Shown: positions 17,422 to 26,370 of the stretch, piece after piece | Layout: the number at the start of each line of letters is the position of its first letter | Position numbering within the stretch: position 1 is the first letter of the stretch | DNA from: CAVVMA01 sp963830715 | Lineage (GTDB): Bacteria > Desulfobacterota > Binatia > Binatales > Binataceae | DNA length: 64,000 nucleotides | Direction of reading: 5' to 3' | Assembly: GCA_963830715.1 (NCBI GenBank) | Contig: CAWHNS010000005.1 | Location: 105,643 to 169,642, forward strand | Translations under genes and position numbers: made by a program | Notes under the pieces: model-generated | What the model was told of the DNA's origin: nothing | What the model saw: only the letters and a program-made list of their open reading frames with translations | Database searches by the model: none

Positions 17422-18221
17422 GACGGCCCTCTCCCTTCGATCGTTACCTGATCGCGCACCTCGATCCCGTGCGTCCTCAGGTAGTCCTTGAGGGCTGGAA
17501 TCGGATACGTGCCGTAATGCACGATCGACGCGACGATCGCCGCGTCGGCTGCGCCGCTGGTGAACGCCTGGCGAAGATGCTCCGGCTCGCCGGCGCCGCC
17601 GGAGGCGATTACGGGAATCGTGACCGCCTCGCTGACCGCGCGGGTCAGCTCCAACTCGTAGCCCAGGTTGGTCCCGTCGCGATCGATCGAATTGACGCAA
17701 AGCTCGCCGGCTCCCAGCCGCTGGCCCTCGCGCGCCCATTCGATCGCGTCCTTGCCGGTGAAGGTCCGGCCGCCGTCGATCACGACCTCGTATCCTGAGG
17801 GCACGCCCGGCCGTTTCCCGGTCTGCTTCACCTGCATCGAGAGGACGATGCACTGGCTGCCGAACGCGCGCGCGCCCTGCGAGATCACGCCCGGATTGCG
17901 CACCGCGCCGGAATCTATCGAGACTTTCTCGGCGCCGGCCAGCAGCACCGCGCGCAGGTCGTCGAGCGTGCGCAGCCCGCCGCCGACGCTGAACGGGATG
18001 AAGATCTCGCGCGCGACCGCGCGCACCACTTCGATCATGATGCCGCGGCGCTCGTTGGAAGCGGTGATGTCATAGAAGACGATCTCGTCCGCGCCCTGCT
18101 GGTAGTAGTGGCGCGCCATCGCGACCGGGTCGCCGACGTCCACGTTCTCCAGAAAGCGCACGCCCTTGGTCACCTTGCCGTCGCGAACGTCGAGGCAGGG
18201 TATGATCCGCTTGGCGAGCAC
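17418..18221 (-). CDS. hisF: Imidazole glycerol phosphate synthase, cyclase subunit
   Basis: Synthase half of the HisFH complex, making IGP and AICAR from PRFAR plus ammonia. MLAKRIIPCLDVRDGKVTKG contains the first catalytic Asp and VVIDGGRTFTGKDAIEWARE the second. VGGGLRTLDDLRAVLLAGAE and IASGGAGEPEHLRQAF are the phosphate-binding loops of the (beta-alpha)8 barrel. 267 residues, slightly longer than usual. It follows hisH by two bases and overlaps ribH. Confidence 0.95.
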   Translation of the reverse strand: MLAKRIIPCLDVRDGKVTKGVRFLENVDVGDPVAMARHYYQQGADEIVFYDITASNERRGIMIEVVRAVAREIFIPFSVGGGLRTLDDLRAVLLAGAEKVSIDSGAVRNPGVISQGARAFGSQCIVLSMQVKQTGKRPGVPSGYEVVIDGGRTFTGKDAIEWAREGQRLGAGELCVNSIDRDGTNLGYELELTRAVSEAVTIPVIASGGAGEPEHLRQAFTSGAADAAIVASIVHYGTYPIPALKDYLRTHGIEVRDQVTIEGRGPS

Positions 18222-18223
18222 GG

Positions 18224-18844
18224 TCAGAATTCGATCCGGCAGAAGTTGTCGAGCAGCCTGAGCCCGGCGGCGCCGCTCTTCTCGAGGTGGAACTGGGTCG
18301 CGACGATGTTGCGCCGCGCGATCGCGGCAACGAAGGTCACCCCGTGATCGCTCTCGGCGATCGTCACCGCGGGATCATCGGGAATCGGATAGTAGGAATT
18401 GACGAAGTAGAAGTGCGTGTTGTCGGGTACCCCGTCGAACAACGGATGCGGCCGCGTCTGGCGCACGCGGTTCCATCCGATCTGCGGCACCTTGAGCGGC
18501 CGCCCGTCGCACGAGTTCGGATAGCGCGCTACGCGGCCCGCGATAAACCCCAGACAGTGCGCGTCGTCCTCCTCGCTGCGATCGAGCAGCACCTGTATGC
18601 CGATACAGATCCCGAGGAACGGTTTGCCGGCCTCGAGCACCTGCTCCCGCAGGACGGCGTCGAGCCCGAGCGCGCGCAGGTTTTCCATCGTCGCGCCGGC
18701 GGCGCCGACGCCGGGCAGGATGATGCGCTCGGCTGCGCGAATCCGCTCCGGACGATCGGTGATTTCCGAGCGCCGGCCGAGGAATTCCAGCGCCCGCGCC
18801 ACGCTCGCCAGATTGCCGGCCTTGTAGTCTACGATCGCGATCAT
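18224..18844 (-). CDS. hisH: Imidazole glycerol phosphate synthase, glutamine amidotransferase subunit
   Basis: Class I glutaminase that supplies ammonia to HisF. MIAIVDYKAGNLASVARALE, the glycine loop LPGVGAAGATMENL, and the nucleophile Cys in FLGICIGIQVLLD are present, with His and Glu of the triad in ATQFHLEKSGAAGLRLL (usually QFHPEKS). 206 residues. First gene of the visible hisH-hisF-ribH run. Confidence 0.95.
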   Translation of the reverse strand: MIAIVDYKAGNLASVARALEFLGRRSEITDRPERIRAAERIILPGVGAAGATMENLRALGLDAVLREQVLEAGKPFLGICIGIQVLLDRSEEDDAHCLGFIAGRVARYPNSCDGRPLKVPQIGWNRVRQTRPHPLFDGVPDNTHFYFVNSYYPIPDDPAVTIAESDHGVTFVAAIARRNIVATQFHLEKSGAAGLRLLDNFCRIEF

Positions 18845-18907
18845 CGGTCCGGGGGAGGATCATACCGGTAATCCGGATGCCATCACAGGAGACCGGATGA
18901 GCGGCAG

Positions 18908-18944
18908 GAGCGGGCGGCCCGGTCAGAGCGGGCGGGCCCGGTCA
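18908..18944. repeat. Short tandem repeat
   Basis: Two copies of an 18-19 base unit GAGCGGGCGG-CCCGGTCA lie head to tail (18908-18925 and 18926-18944), just upstream of hisH on the minus strand and inside the end of the next minus-strand frame. Function unknown. Confidence 0.5.
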
Positions 18945-19364
18945 GAGCGCGCGGCGGCGGGCGGCGGAAACGACCGACATCGGCCGCGACGCTATCTGAG
19001 GAGCGATACCGGCGTCCGGCTGCTTCATCATAGTGGAGGCCGATCCGTCAGACTGGTTGGCGGCAGGATGTCCGTTCGCCGCCGCGGAGGCGGCCAGTGC
19101 GGGACATGGTCCCTGCTCGAAGCTGAGCAGCCGGCGGCGGGCTTCCTCCCGAGTGATCGAACCACGTTCGAGATCGACGACCGTCACGACGCCCCGGCGG
19201 GCATCGTTGACCAGAAACGTCCATTTGCAGCGAACGCAACTGTACAGATAGCGGTGGGGTTGGAGAATTCCCGGCAGCTTGCCGAGCGATTGAACCGCAA
19301 AGTTGTGGGGCAGCGATGCTTGATGATTCCTCACGACTCGCTCCACGCCGGGACGCAACTGCAA
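18942..19364 (-). CDS. Uncharacterised protein with a CxxC motif
   Basis: 140 residues if started at 19364. The centre, HRYLYSCVRCKWTFLVND, then RRGVVTVVDLERGSITREEA, looks like a small metal-binding (CVRC) domain followed by a helix. The last 50 residues are low-complexity. Codon use is compatible with coding but there is no clear ribosome site. I do not recognise a family. Confidence 0.4.
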   Translation of the reverse strand: MQLRPGVERVVRNHQASLPHNFAVQSLGKLPGILQPHRYLYSCVRCKWTFLVNDARRGVVTVVDLERGSITREEARRRLLSFEQGPCPALAASAAANGHPAANQSDGSASTMMKQPDAGIAPQIASRPMSVVSAARRRAL

Positions 19365-19499
19365 TCAAAGCACCGCTCGTGCCACGCGCGAGCCGCCGAT
19401 ATCAGGGCGGTTTCGCGTATTGCCCATGGTCTATTTCAGTTTGAATCGTGCGGTACAATGCAATTTGCACGACCGATCCCGCTCGGATAAGTTCCCTCC

Positions 19500-21581
19500 G
19501 TGGCAGCAGTTGACCCCAAGTCTGGACGAGTAACCCTTGAAGGTAACGGTACCCGGGAAAAACGCACGCTGAGCGGGCTTCTAATTGGTCCGCCGCGCGA
19601 CGTGCGGGACCCGGAAGTTTTCCACAGCCTCTCGCTGATCGCATTCCTTGCGTGGGTGGGACTTGGCTCGGATGGCTTGAGTTCATCCTGCTACGGACCG
19701 GAGGAGGCCTTCCTCGCGCTCGGGAGCCATCAATACCTCGCGCTGTTCCTCGCGATGCTGATGGCGTTGACGGTGTTCGTGATATCGGCTTCCTACTCGC
19801 AGACCATCGACCTGTTCCCGACCGGCGGGGGCGGCTATCTGGTTGCGACCAAGCTGCTGGGCCGGTACGCGGGCCTGCTATCGGGCAGCGCGCTGGTCGT
19901 GGACTACGTTCTGACGATCTCGATTTCGATCGCCAGCGGCGCAGACGCGATCTTCAGCTTCATGCCCGTCGGCTGGCTTGGGCTGAAGCTTTGGCTGTGC
20001 CTGCTGGTGGTGCTGGTGATGGTCGGGATGAACCTGCGCGGCGTGCGGGAATCCGTCCTCACCCTGCTGCCGATCTTTCTGTCGTTCGTCGCGATGCACA
20101 TTTTCATGATTGGCTACGCGATCCTGGCGCGATCCGGAACGCTGCCGATTATCGCCCGCGACGCCGTGGCTCAGGTCCACGAAGGCGTGAGCAAGCTCGG
20201 CATCGCCGCGCTGGCGGTGATCTTTTTCCGCGCCTACAGCCTCGGCGGCGGCACATATACCGGAATCGAGGCCGTGAGCAACGGGCTTCCGATCCTGCGC
20301 GAGCCCCGGACCGTGACCGGCAAGCGCACGATGATCTACATGGCGCTCTCGCTGGCCTTCATCGCGGGCGGCATCCTGGTGAGCTACCTGCTGTTCAATG
20401 TCGGCCCCGAGCAGGGAAAGACGCTGAACGCGGTGCTCTTCAATCGGCTGGCAGGCAACTGGACGCTCGCCGGCCTTCCGATCGGCGCTCCGCTGGTGAC
20501 CTTCACGCTTGTCACCGAAGGCGCGCTGCTGTTCGTAGCGGCGCAGACCGGGTTCGTCGATGGGCCGCGCGTGCTGGCCACGATGGCGACCGATCGATGG
20601 CTGCCGCGACGCTTCGCCAACCTGAGCGGGCGGCTGGTGATCGAGGACGGCGTGCTCGCGATGGCGCTGGCGGCGGGGATCATCCTGTTCGCGACCAGGG
20701 CCGACGTCTCTACCCTGGTGATCCTGTACGCAATCAACGTCTTTATCACCTTCACCCTGTCGCAGCTCGGGATGAGCGTGCATTGGTGGCAGGTGCGCAA
20801 GACCGAGGCGCGCTGGAAGCATCGGCTATTGATCAACGGCCTGGGATGCCTGTTCACGGCCACCATCCTGATGATTACGGTTACACTCAAATTTTACGAC
20901 GGCGGCTGGGTGACGGTCGTCATGACGGGCGGGCTGGTGGCGTTCTGCTACCGGGTACGGAGTCACTATCGGCACGTGCGCGATATCGCCGATCAACTCG
21001 AGGTGGAGATCCTGCCGCAGATTTATGCGGCGGAACAGGCGGAACCGGTCGGGAGCCAGAAGCCGGACCCTCGCGACCCTACCGCAGTGCTGCTTGTCAA
21101 CGGGTTCAGCGGCCTCGGACTGGCGACGCTGGTCGCGATCCCGCGGCTGTTCAACGGGCAGTTCCGCAATGCGGTGTTCGTCGCGGTCGGCGAGGTCGAT
21201 TCGGCGCTGCTGAAGGGTCCCGAAGAAGTCAGGCAGCTCGAAAAGGAGGTCGCCGACGATCTCAACGAGTACTCGAAGTTTGCCGCCAACCTGGGCTTTC
21301 GCCCCGAGATTCGCGCCGGGATCGGCACCGACGTTGAACTGGAACTACATCGGCTGTGCCTCGAGGTGGCGCGTGATTTCCCGCGCAGCGTGTTCTTCGC
21401 GGGCAAGCTCGTATTCGAAACCGCGGGCGAGCGTTTCATCAGCCGCTTTCTTCACAACCACACCGCGCTCGATCTCCAGAACCGCCTGCAAGCCGACGGC
21501 CTCAGCCTGATGATTCTCCCGATCCGCGTGACACCGCCTGGCGCTCACGCAGGAGTCGAGCCGCTGGCCGGCGCCGCCTAG
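19500..21581 (+). CDS. APC-superfamily transporter with cytosolic C-terminal domain, KimA-like
   Basis: About twelve membrane segments fill residues 40-490. The first reads SDGLSSSCYGPEEAFLALGS and is followed by FPTGGGGYLVATKLLG and VVDYVLTISISIASGADAI. These follow the pattern of the potassium transporter KimA (SSDALSSVAYGTEQ, PQGGGAYIV, LVDYILTVAVSISAGTDAI) as I recall it. The last 170 residues are soluble and could be a USP-like regulatory domain. The substrate is therefore plausibly K+, but amino acids are not excluded. The start is a GTG without a clear ribosome site. Confidence 0.72.
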   Translation: MAAVDPKSGRVTLEGNGTREKRTLSGLLIGPPRDVRDPEVFHSLSLIAFLAWVGLGSDGLSSSCYGPEEAFLALGSHQYLALFLAMLMALTVFVISASYSQTIDLFPTGGGGYLVATKLLGRYAGLLSGSALVVDYVLTISISIASGADAIFSFMPVGWLGLKLWLCLLVVLVMVGMNLRGVRESVLTLLPIFLSFVAMHIFMIGYAILARSGTLPIIARDAVAQVHEGVSKLGIAALAVIFFRAYSLGGGTYTGIEAVSNGLPILREPRTVTGKRTMIYMALSLAFIAGGILVSYLLFNVGPEQGKTLNAVLFNRLAGNWTLAGLPIGAPLVTFTLVTEGALLFVAAQTGFVDGPRVLATMATDRWLPRRFANLSGRLVIEDGVLAMALAAGIILFATRADVSTLVILYAINVFITFTLSQLGMSVHWWQVRKTEARWKHRLLINGLGCLFTATILMITVTLKFYDGGWVTVVMTGGLVAFCYRVRSHYRHVRDIADQLEVEILPQIYAAEQAEPVGSQKPDPRDPTAVLLVNGFSGLGLATLVAIPRLFNGQFRNAVFVAVGEVDSALLKGPEEVRQLEKEVADDLNEYSKFAANLGFRPEIRAGIGTDVELELHRLCLEVARDFPRSVFFAGKLVFETAGERFISRFLHNHTALDLQNRLQADGLSLMILPIRVTPPGAHAGVEPLAGAA

Positions 21582-21663
21582 GCAATCAGCGGCAAGTCGC
21601 CGGCACCACGGAGAATCACCGGTTGTTTAGGAGTGGCACAGGCGTCTTCCTTGCCGTGACGCA

Positions 21664-22191
21664 TTATGCGCGGCCGTTCGAGCCGGATGGTCGAGCGGGA
21701 AGGAAGTCCTCTTTCATGAACTCGTCAAAGTTCCACGGGCAGGTTTTCGGGAACAGTTTTTCACGATTCCGACGGCCGAGTTTCATCTCGGTGCTGGCAA
21801 GCACGCGGGCTTGCTTGTACGCCTTGGTCAAATGATCCGAGCGGCGGTTTCTGAGCGTCGCGGAGTCGTCGAGCACCTCGGAGAGGTCCTGTCGGGAACG
21901 CGCTATGGAGGTTCGCCAACTACTCTCTGATCTCCGCTCTGTTTGATACTTCCACTTGAGTAGATGGGCCAGCAGGGTTCGAAGATGGCTGACGAGTTCG
22001 CGTCTCTCACTAGCCCCCATTGCCCGAAGTTCCTCGGCTAGATTGTCCCAATCGACAGATTCGTATCGCCGCGATCGCAACGCTGCGGCCTGGCCCAGCA
22101 GCCAGCCGTAGAGGTCGTCCTCGCGACGGAGCGGCTCCTCGGCGCGGGCCAAGGACGAGGAATTTTCAACTCTCGCGGATGAATTCCTCAT
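21664..22191 (-). CDS. DUF29 family protein
   Basis: LYGWLLGQAAALRSRRYESV then DWDNLAEELRAMGASERREL is the characteristic DUF29 start, followed by LLAHLLKWKYQTERRSESSW and RSRQDLSEVLDDSATLR. Mostly helical, soluble, 175 residues, a usual length. DUF29 proteins are common in cyanobacteria and proteobacteria, often near mobile DNA, without known function. Confidence 0.78.
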   Translation of the reverse strand: MRNSSARVENSSSLARAEEPLRREDDLYGWLLGQAAALRSRRYESVDWDNLAEELRAMGASERRELVSHLRTLLAHLLKWKYQTERRSESSWRTSIARSRQDLSEVLDDSATLRNRRSDHLTKAYKQARVLASTEMKLGRRNREKLFPKTCPWNFDEFMKEDFLPARPSGSNGRA

Positions 22192-22288
22192 GCCTGTCGC
22201 ATATCACAGTGGCGAAGACGGCGAAAATACAACACGGGTCCGTCGCCAGGCGATTGCACGGGAGATCGCGGCTTGGGGTTGCCGCGAG

Positions 22289-24343
22289 CTAAATTTCGGC
22301 GCGGATGTCGCGGTTTTCGGAGAGAACCCGGACGCCGACGTGATGCTCGTCGTCGGCGAACGAGCCCCAGTGCATCGCGAAATTCTCAAGCTGCGTATCG
22401 GGCTGGAACTTCGCCGACACGCCCATCACGACTTCGTTGACGCCGAGGCGATAGGCGGTATTCGCGATCGCGTAGAGCTGGTCGTTGGAGACCACCACCA
22501 GCGGCGTGACCGCGCGCCCGTGATCCTCGCATACCTTGACCACCTTGCTGAACAGCTTCTCTTCCTCCCGGGTGAAGGGCTGCGCGCCTTCGCTCGAAGC
22601 AAGTCCGCGCTCGTTCCGCACCGTCAGCGCGATCAGGTGGGCGTTGTCGGGCTCGCTCAAGTATCGATGCAGATGAGTCAGGTTGCCGGGATCGCGGATC
22701 GCGATCAGCTTCTTTTGCTTGCCGTCGATGCCGAGCTTCTCGAAGTCTATCCGCTGGCCGTCTTCGATCACTTCGAGGTTGAATTTTTCCGGCTCTTCGC
22801 CGTACTCGTGCGGCGCTTCGCCGTTGATCCGTTCCGAAATCGAAAAGATTGCGAACAATATCAACGTGAACGAAACGCCCCAGATTGTCGCGACCTGCTT
22901 GGTGAGCAAGTTGATAAGGGCGGTGGCGAGCAGGACCAGAAAGGCAAGCGCCAGCCCGAGCGGGAAATCCTTGCCGCCGGGACGAAACCAGGTGAGGTTG
23001 AGCGGCATCCGCCACATCCGCTTGTACTTGTCGCGATAGCGCAGGACCAGCACCGACAGGCTCTTAAAGACGAAGCTCCACACCACGCCGAAGGCATAGG
23101 CTTCGCCCAGCACGTACATGTCGCCGCGCGAGAGCACGATCGTCGCAATTTGCATCCCGGCGACCAGATTCACGATCCGGTAGTTGGTGCCGTAGCGCTT
23201 GTGCGGATTGCGGAACCAGTCCAGCATCACGCCGTCTTCGGCCACCCGCGTGAGCACGCCCACCGAACCGACGATCGCGGTGTTGACCGCGCCGGCCAGG
23301 ATCAGGAAACCCACAAAGACCACGAAGGCCCTCAGAGCGGTCCGCGCCCACAGCGGACCGACCATGTACATCGCCAGGCCGCCAATCAGGTTGTCCGCAT
23401 ACTTGGCCATCCGCACGTCGTCCGGAATGATCATCACGGCAAAGAACGAGATGATCCCGGTCAGCAGCAGGCTGTAGATGAAGATTATGAAGCCGGTGCG
23501 CAGCAGGTTCTTGAGCTTGGGCGCCTCGATTTCGCGGTTCACCTGCGCGAGCGATTCCTCGCCCGACATCGCGAGGATCGAATGGCCCCACGCGATCAGC
23601 ACGCCTATCGCGCCGATACTGCGCGCGGCCGGAACGTGCGCCAGCCAACCCAGCGACGCCGGGCTGAACTTCAGTTCGAGCGGGGGCATGTGCGCGCCGC
23701 GAAAATAGATCGTGATGGTGCACCAGACGATCATCAGGATCCCCATCACGGTGGTGGCCTGCATGATGCGCATCGCCTTCTCGCTCGACTCCTCGATACC
23801 GAGAATGTTCTGCCACCAGAAGTAGATCGTCACCGCGATCGCGAACATCGACGCCGTAAAGTCGGGCGGCAGCGCGATCCTCGCCCCCGTCAGAGCCAGC
23901 AATTCGTTGATCAACCCGGTCAGGTACTGGCCGGCGGAGACGCCGCTTATCGGCCCGGTCAGGATGTAGTCGAACATCAGGGCCGAGACGGAGATCTTCG
24001 CGAGCGTGGAGCCCATCGCCTCCTTCACCACCCGGTAGACGCCGCCGCGCGTGAACATCGAGCATGACTCGACGTAGATCGCGCGGACGGCATAAGAGAA
24101 GACCATCACCGCGAGGATGAAGTACGGTGCCGAACGGCCCACGGCCTGCTCGACGATCCCGCCGATGTAGTAGACCGTCGAGGCCATGTCGCAGAGCACG
24201 ATCGCCGACGCTCTCCAGAACGAGATGAAGGTGAGCATCCCGCTGGTGATTACGATTACCTTGATCCGTTTGCCCGTTTCCGCTGTCAGCGGGGCGATCG
24301 AACTGTCGGCGATCGGCGGTTGAATCTTGGGAATGGCGGCCAA
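22289..24343 (-). CDS. APC-family permease with C-terminal stress-protein-like domain
   Basis: Residues 30-500 hold about twelve membrane helices, for example ITSGMLTFISFWRASAIVL and FTRGGVYRVVKEAMG (the GG.Y loop of APC carriers) and VLIAWGHSILAMSGEESLAQ. From about 520 a soluble domain follows: KKLIAIRDPGNLTHLHRYLS, and VTPLVVVSNDQLYAIANTAY then VNEVVMGVSAKFQPD, resembling a universal-stress-protein fold. 684 residues. Substrate unknown. It is divergent from the histidine kinase gene that begins 225 bases away, which might sense the same stress or solute. Confidence 0.78.
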   Translation of the reverse strand: MAAIPKIQPPIADSSIAPLTAETGKRIKVIVITSGMLTFISFWRASAIVLCDMASTVYYIGGIVEQAVGRSAPYFILAVMVFSYAVRAIYVESCSMFTRGGVYRVVKEAMGSTLAKISVSALMFDYILTGPISGVSAGQYLTGLINELLALTGARIALPPDFTASMFAIAVTIYFWWQNILGIEESSEKAMRIMQATTVMGILMIVWCTITIYFRGAHMPPLELKFSPASLGWLAHVPAARSIGAIGVLIAWGHSILAMSGEESLAQVNREIEAPKLKNLLRTGFIIFIYSLLLTGIISFFAVMIIPDDVRMAKYADNLIGGLAMYMVGPLWARTALRAFVVFVGFLILAGAVNTAIVGSVGVLTRVAEDGVMLDWFRNPHKRYGTNYRIVNLVAGMQIATIVLSRGDMYVLGEAYAFGVVWSFVFKSLSVLVLRYRDKYKRMWRMPLNLTWFRPGGKDFPLGLALAFLVLLATALINLLTKQVATIWGVSFTLILFAIFSISERINGEAPHEYGEEPEKFNLEVIEDGQRIDFEKLGIDGKQKKLIAIRDPGNLTHLHRYLSEPDNAHLIALTVRNERGLASSEGAQPFTREEEKLFSKVVKVCEDHGRAVTPLVVVSNDQLYAIANTAYRLGVNEVVMGVSAKFQPDTQLENFAMHWGSFADDEHHVGVRVLSENRDIRAEI

Positions 24344-24567
24344 ATGAACCCTCCTTGATGGTTCAAAACGAAATGGATTTCAAAAGGAAATTCACTTTTC
24401 ACAGAAGCAAGCTCCGCGCCGCCGATTTTGGCTTATGCTTGTTGAATCAACGCGACGCGGGATTGCGCGCCGCAATGCGTCGAACGAGTCCGGCGCTGCA
24501 TTTTGCAATGCGGTCGCGTCTGTTGCCGCCTTGTGTTTCGCCGTCCGGCGGACGGTACAATATCGCC

Positions 24568-26370
24568 ATGGCCAGCATTGCGGGCGGCAGGGGCGGTTTT
24601 CGCCGCCTATGGTGGTCGCTCGCGGGCCGCGTCTGGCTGACCAACCTCGCGCTGGTTCTGCTGATGGCGGCGCTCGGGGTGCTGGCGATCTCGCGCCTGG
24701 CGGTGCTGGAGAGCTCGGTCAACCGCGTTCTCTCCCGCAACTACCTGTCGATCGAGGCCGCTCACGAAATGTTCCGCGCGGTCGCCGGCGTCAGGAGCGG
24801 CGATCTGATTGCCGCACGGGCCCAAGCCGACTTCAGGCGATGGCTCAAGATCGAGCAGGAAAATCTGACTGAGCCGGGCGAGGATCGGCTTGCCGCCGAG
24901 ATCGCCGCCGCCGGCGATCGATTCTTCAACGCGCCGCCCGATCAGCGCGGCGAGGCCGCCGCCAGGCTCGAGGCCAGACTGGCGGAACTCATAGCGATGA
25001 ACGAACATGCGATGTTCAGCGCCGATCGCCGTACGGTGGCCGTCGCGCGCAGGCTTCGCACTGAGGAGTTGGCGCTCGCGCTTGCGGCGGTCGTGCTGCT
25101 CGGCGCCTCCAGCTACTTCTTTGGACACACGCTGGCAGTGCGTCCGCTGAACCAGTTGGCCGATACGCTCCGTCAGATCGATGACGAGCGATCGCTGCGC
25201 GCGATGTCGCCGCCGCATACCGCCGAGCTAGCCACCCTTGCCACTGAGTTCAACGCGATGGTCGAGCGGCTGGAGCGCGATTATCGCCTTCGTCTCGACG
25301 ACCTGCTGCGGGAGCGGTCGAAGACTGCGGCGATTATCGAGAGCGTCGAGGACGGAATCATCGTGCTCGACAGCGCGGGCGCGGTCGTCCATATCAACGA
25401 GGTAGCGTGCGCGATTCTCGATCTCGAACCGAATCAACTTGCCGGCAACAGGCTTGACGATCTCGCCCGGAGCAACCAGGTCGCGCGCATGCTCGCGGCG
25501 CGCCGCGAGGAGGCCAGCGGCGCCAATGGATCCGCATCGGCGGAGTTCAAGGTCTTCCTCCGCGGCCGCGACCACACCTATCTCCGCCGCGAGCTTCCCT
25601 GGACCGGTCCGGAAAGTCAGCCGTTGGGCACGATTGTCCTGCTGCAGGACGTGACCTTCATCCGCGATCAGGAACGCGCGCGCACCAACCTGATCGCGAC
25701 GCTCTCGCACGAGCTCAAGACTCCGCTCACCTCGCTGGCGATCGGCGCGGAGCTGCTGAGCGAGGCAGCCGCCGCCGAAACCGGGGCGCGCCAGCGCGAA
25801 ATCCTGACGACCATCCGCGACGACGTGAATCGCCTGCAAAACATATCCAGCGATCTGCTGGACGCCTCGCGCACCAGCGCCGCGCGGATCAGCGTCGAGC
25901 GCCGTCCGATTCTGCTCGACCGAATCGTGCAGGACGTATGCGCGCCGTTTCGGATTCAAGCCGATGAAAAGCGAATCAGGCTGGAGATCATCGCGGCCGG
26001 GCAGCCGATACCGATATGGGGTGATCCGATCAAGCTGCCGTGGGTAATCACCAATCTGCTCGGCAACGCGCTGCGCTACACACCGGAGGGCGGCACGATT
26101 ACCATGGAGATTCGATGCGCGGAAAACGCCGCGCGGGTGATCGTGAGCGACACCGGCCCTGGAATCGCGGAGGCGGTGCTGCCGCACATCTTCGAACCCT
26201 ACGCGCAGTTCCCCAATGAGCCGGCACGCGCGGGATCGGCGGGACTTGGATTGTACATCGCGAAGGAAATCGTCGAGGCCCACAACGGCCGGATCTTTGT
26301 TCAGAGCCGGCGCGGCGAAGGCAGCAGCTTCATCGTGGAAATTCCACTGAGGGAGGAAGTGATTGGCTAG
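24568..26370 (+). CDS. Membrane sensor histidine kinase (HAMP-PAS-HisKA)
   Basis: ATG at 24568 gives MASIAGGRGGFRRLWWSLAG. TM1 is VWLTNLALVLLMAALGVLAI, then a roughly 130-residue sensor region and TM2 LALALAAVVLLGASSYFFG. HAMP, a PAS domain (IESVEDGIIVLDSAGAVVHI) and HisKA with the phospho-accepting His in ATLSHELKTPLTSLAIG follow. The ATPase boxes are NLLGNALRYTPEGG, DTGPGIAEAVLPHIFEPY and GSAGLGLYIAKEIVEAHNG. The order resembles KinB/NtrY kinases. The last 8 bases overlap the response regulator gene. A longer frame from 24355 is less likely. Confidence 0.88.
   Translation: MASIAGGRGGFRRLWWSLAGRVWLTNLALVLLMAALGVLAISRLAVLESSVNRVLSRNYLSIEAAHEMFRAVAGVRSGDLIAARAQADFRRWLKIEQENLTEPGEDRLAAEIAAAGDRFFNAPPDQRGEAAARLEARLAELIAMNEHAMFSADRRTVAVARRLRTEELALALAAVVLLGASSYFFGHTLAVRPLNQLADTLRQIDDERSLRAMSPPHTAELATLATEFNAMVERLERDYRLRLDDLLRERSKTAAIIESVEDGIIVLDSAGAVVHINEVACAILDLEPNQLAGNRLDDLARSNQVARMLAARREEASGANGSASAEFKVFLRGRDHTYLRRELPWTGPESQPLGTIVLLQDVTFIRDQERARTNLIATLSHELKTPLTSLAIGAELLSEAAAAETGARQREILTTIRDDVNRLQNISSDLLDASRTSAARISVERRPILLDRIVQDVCAPFRIQADEKRIRLEIIAAGQPIPIWGDPIKLPWVITNLLGNALRYTPEGGTITMEIRCAENAARVIVSDTGPGIAEAVLPHIFEPYAQFPNEPARAGSAGLGLYIAKEIVEAHNGRIFVQSRRGEGSSFIVEIPLREEVIG

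Noticed and set aside
22190..24067. A 625-codon open frame on the plus strand opposite the APC permease gene
   Set aside because: It is antisense to a clear 684-residue transporter, is dominated by Arg, His, Asp and Gln as expected for a GC-rich shadow frame, and has no family motif.
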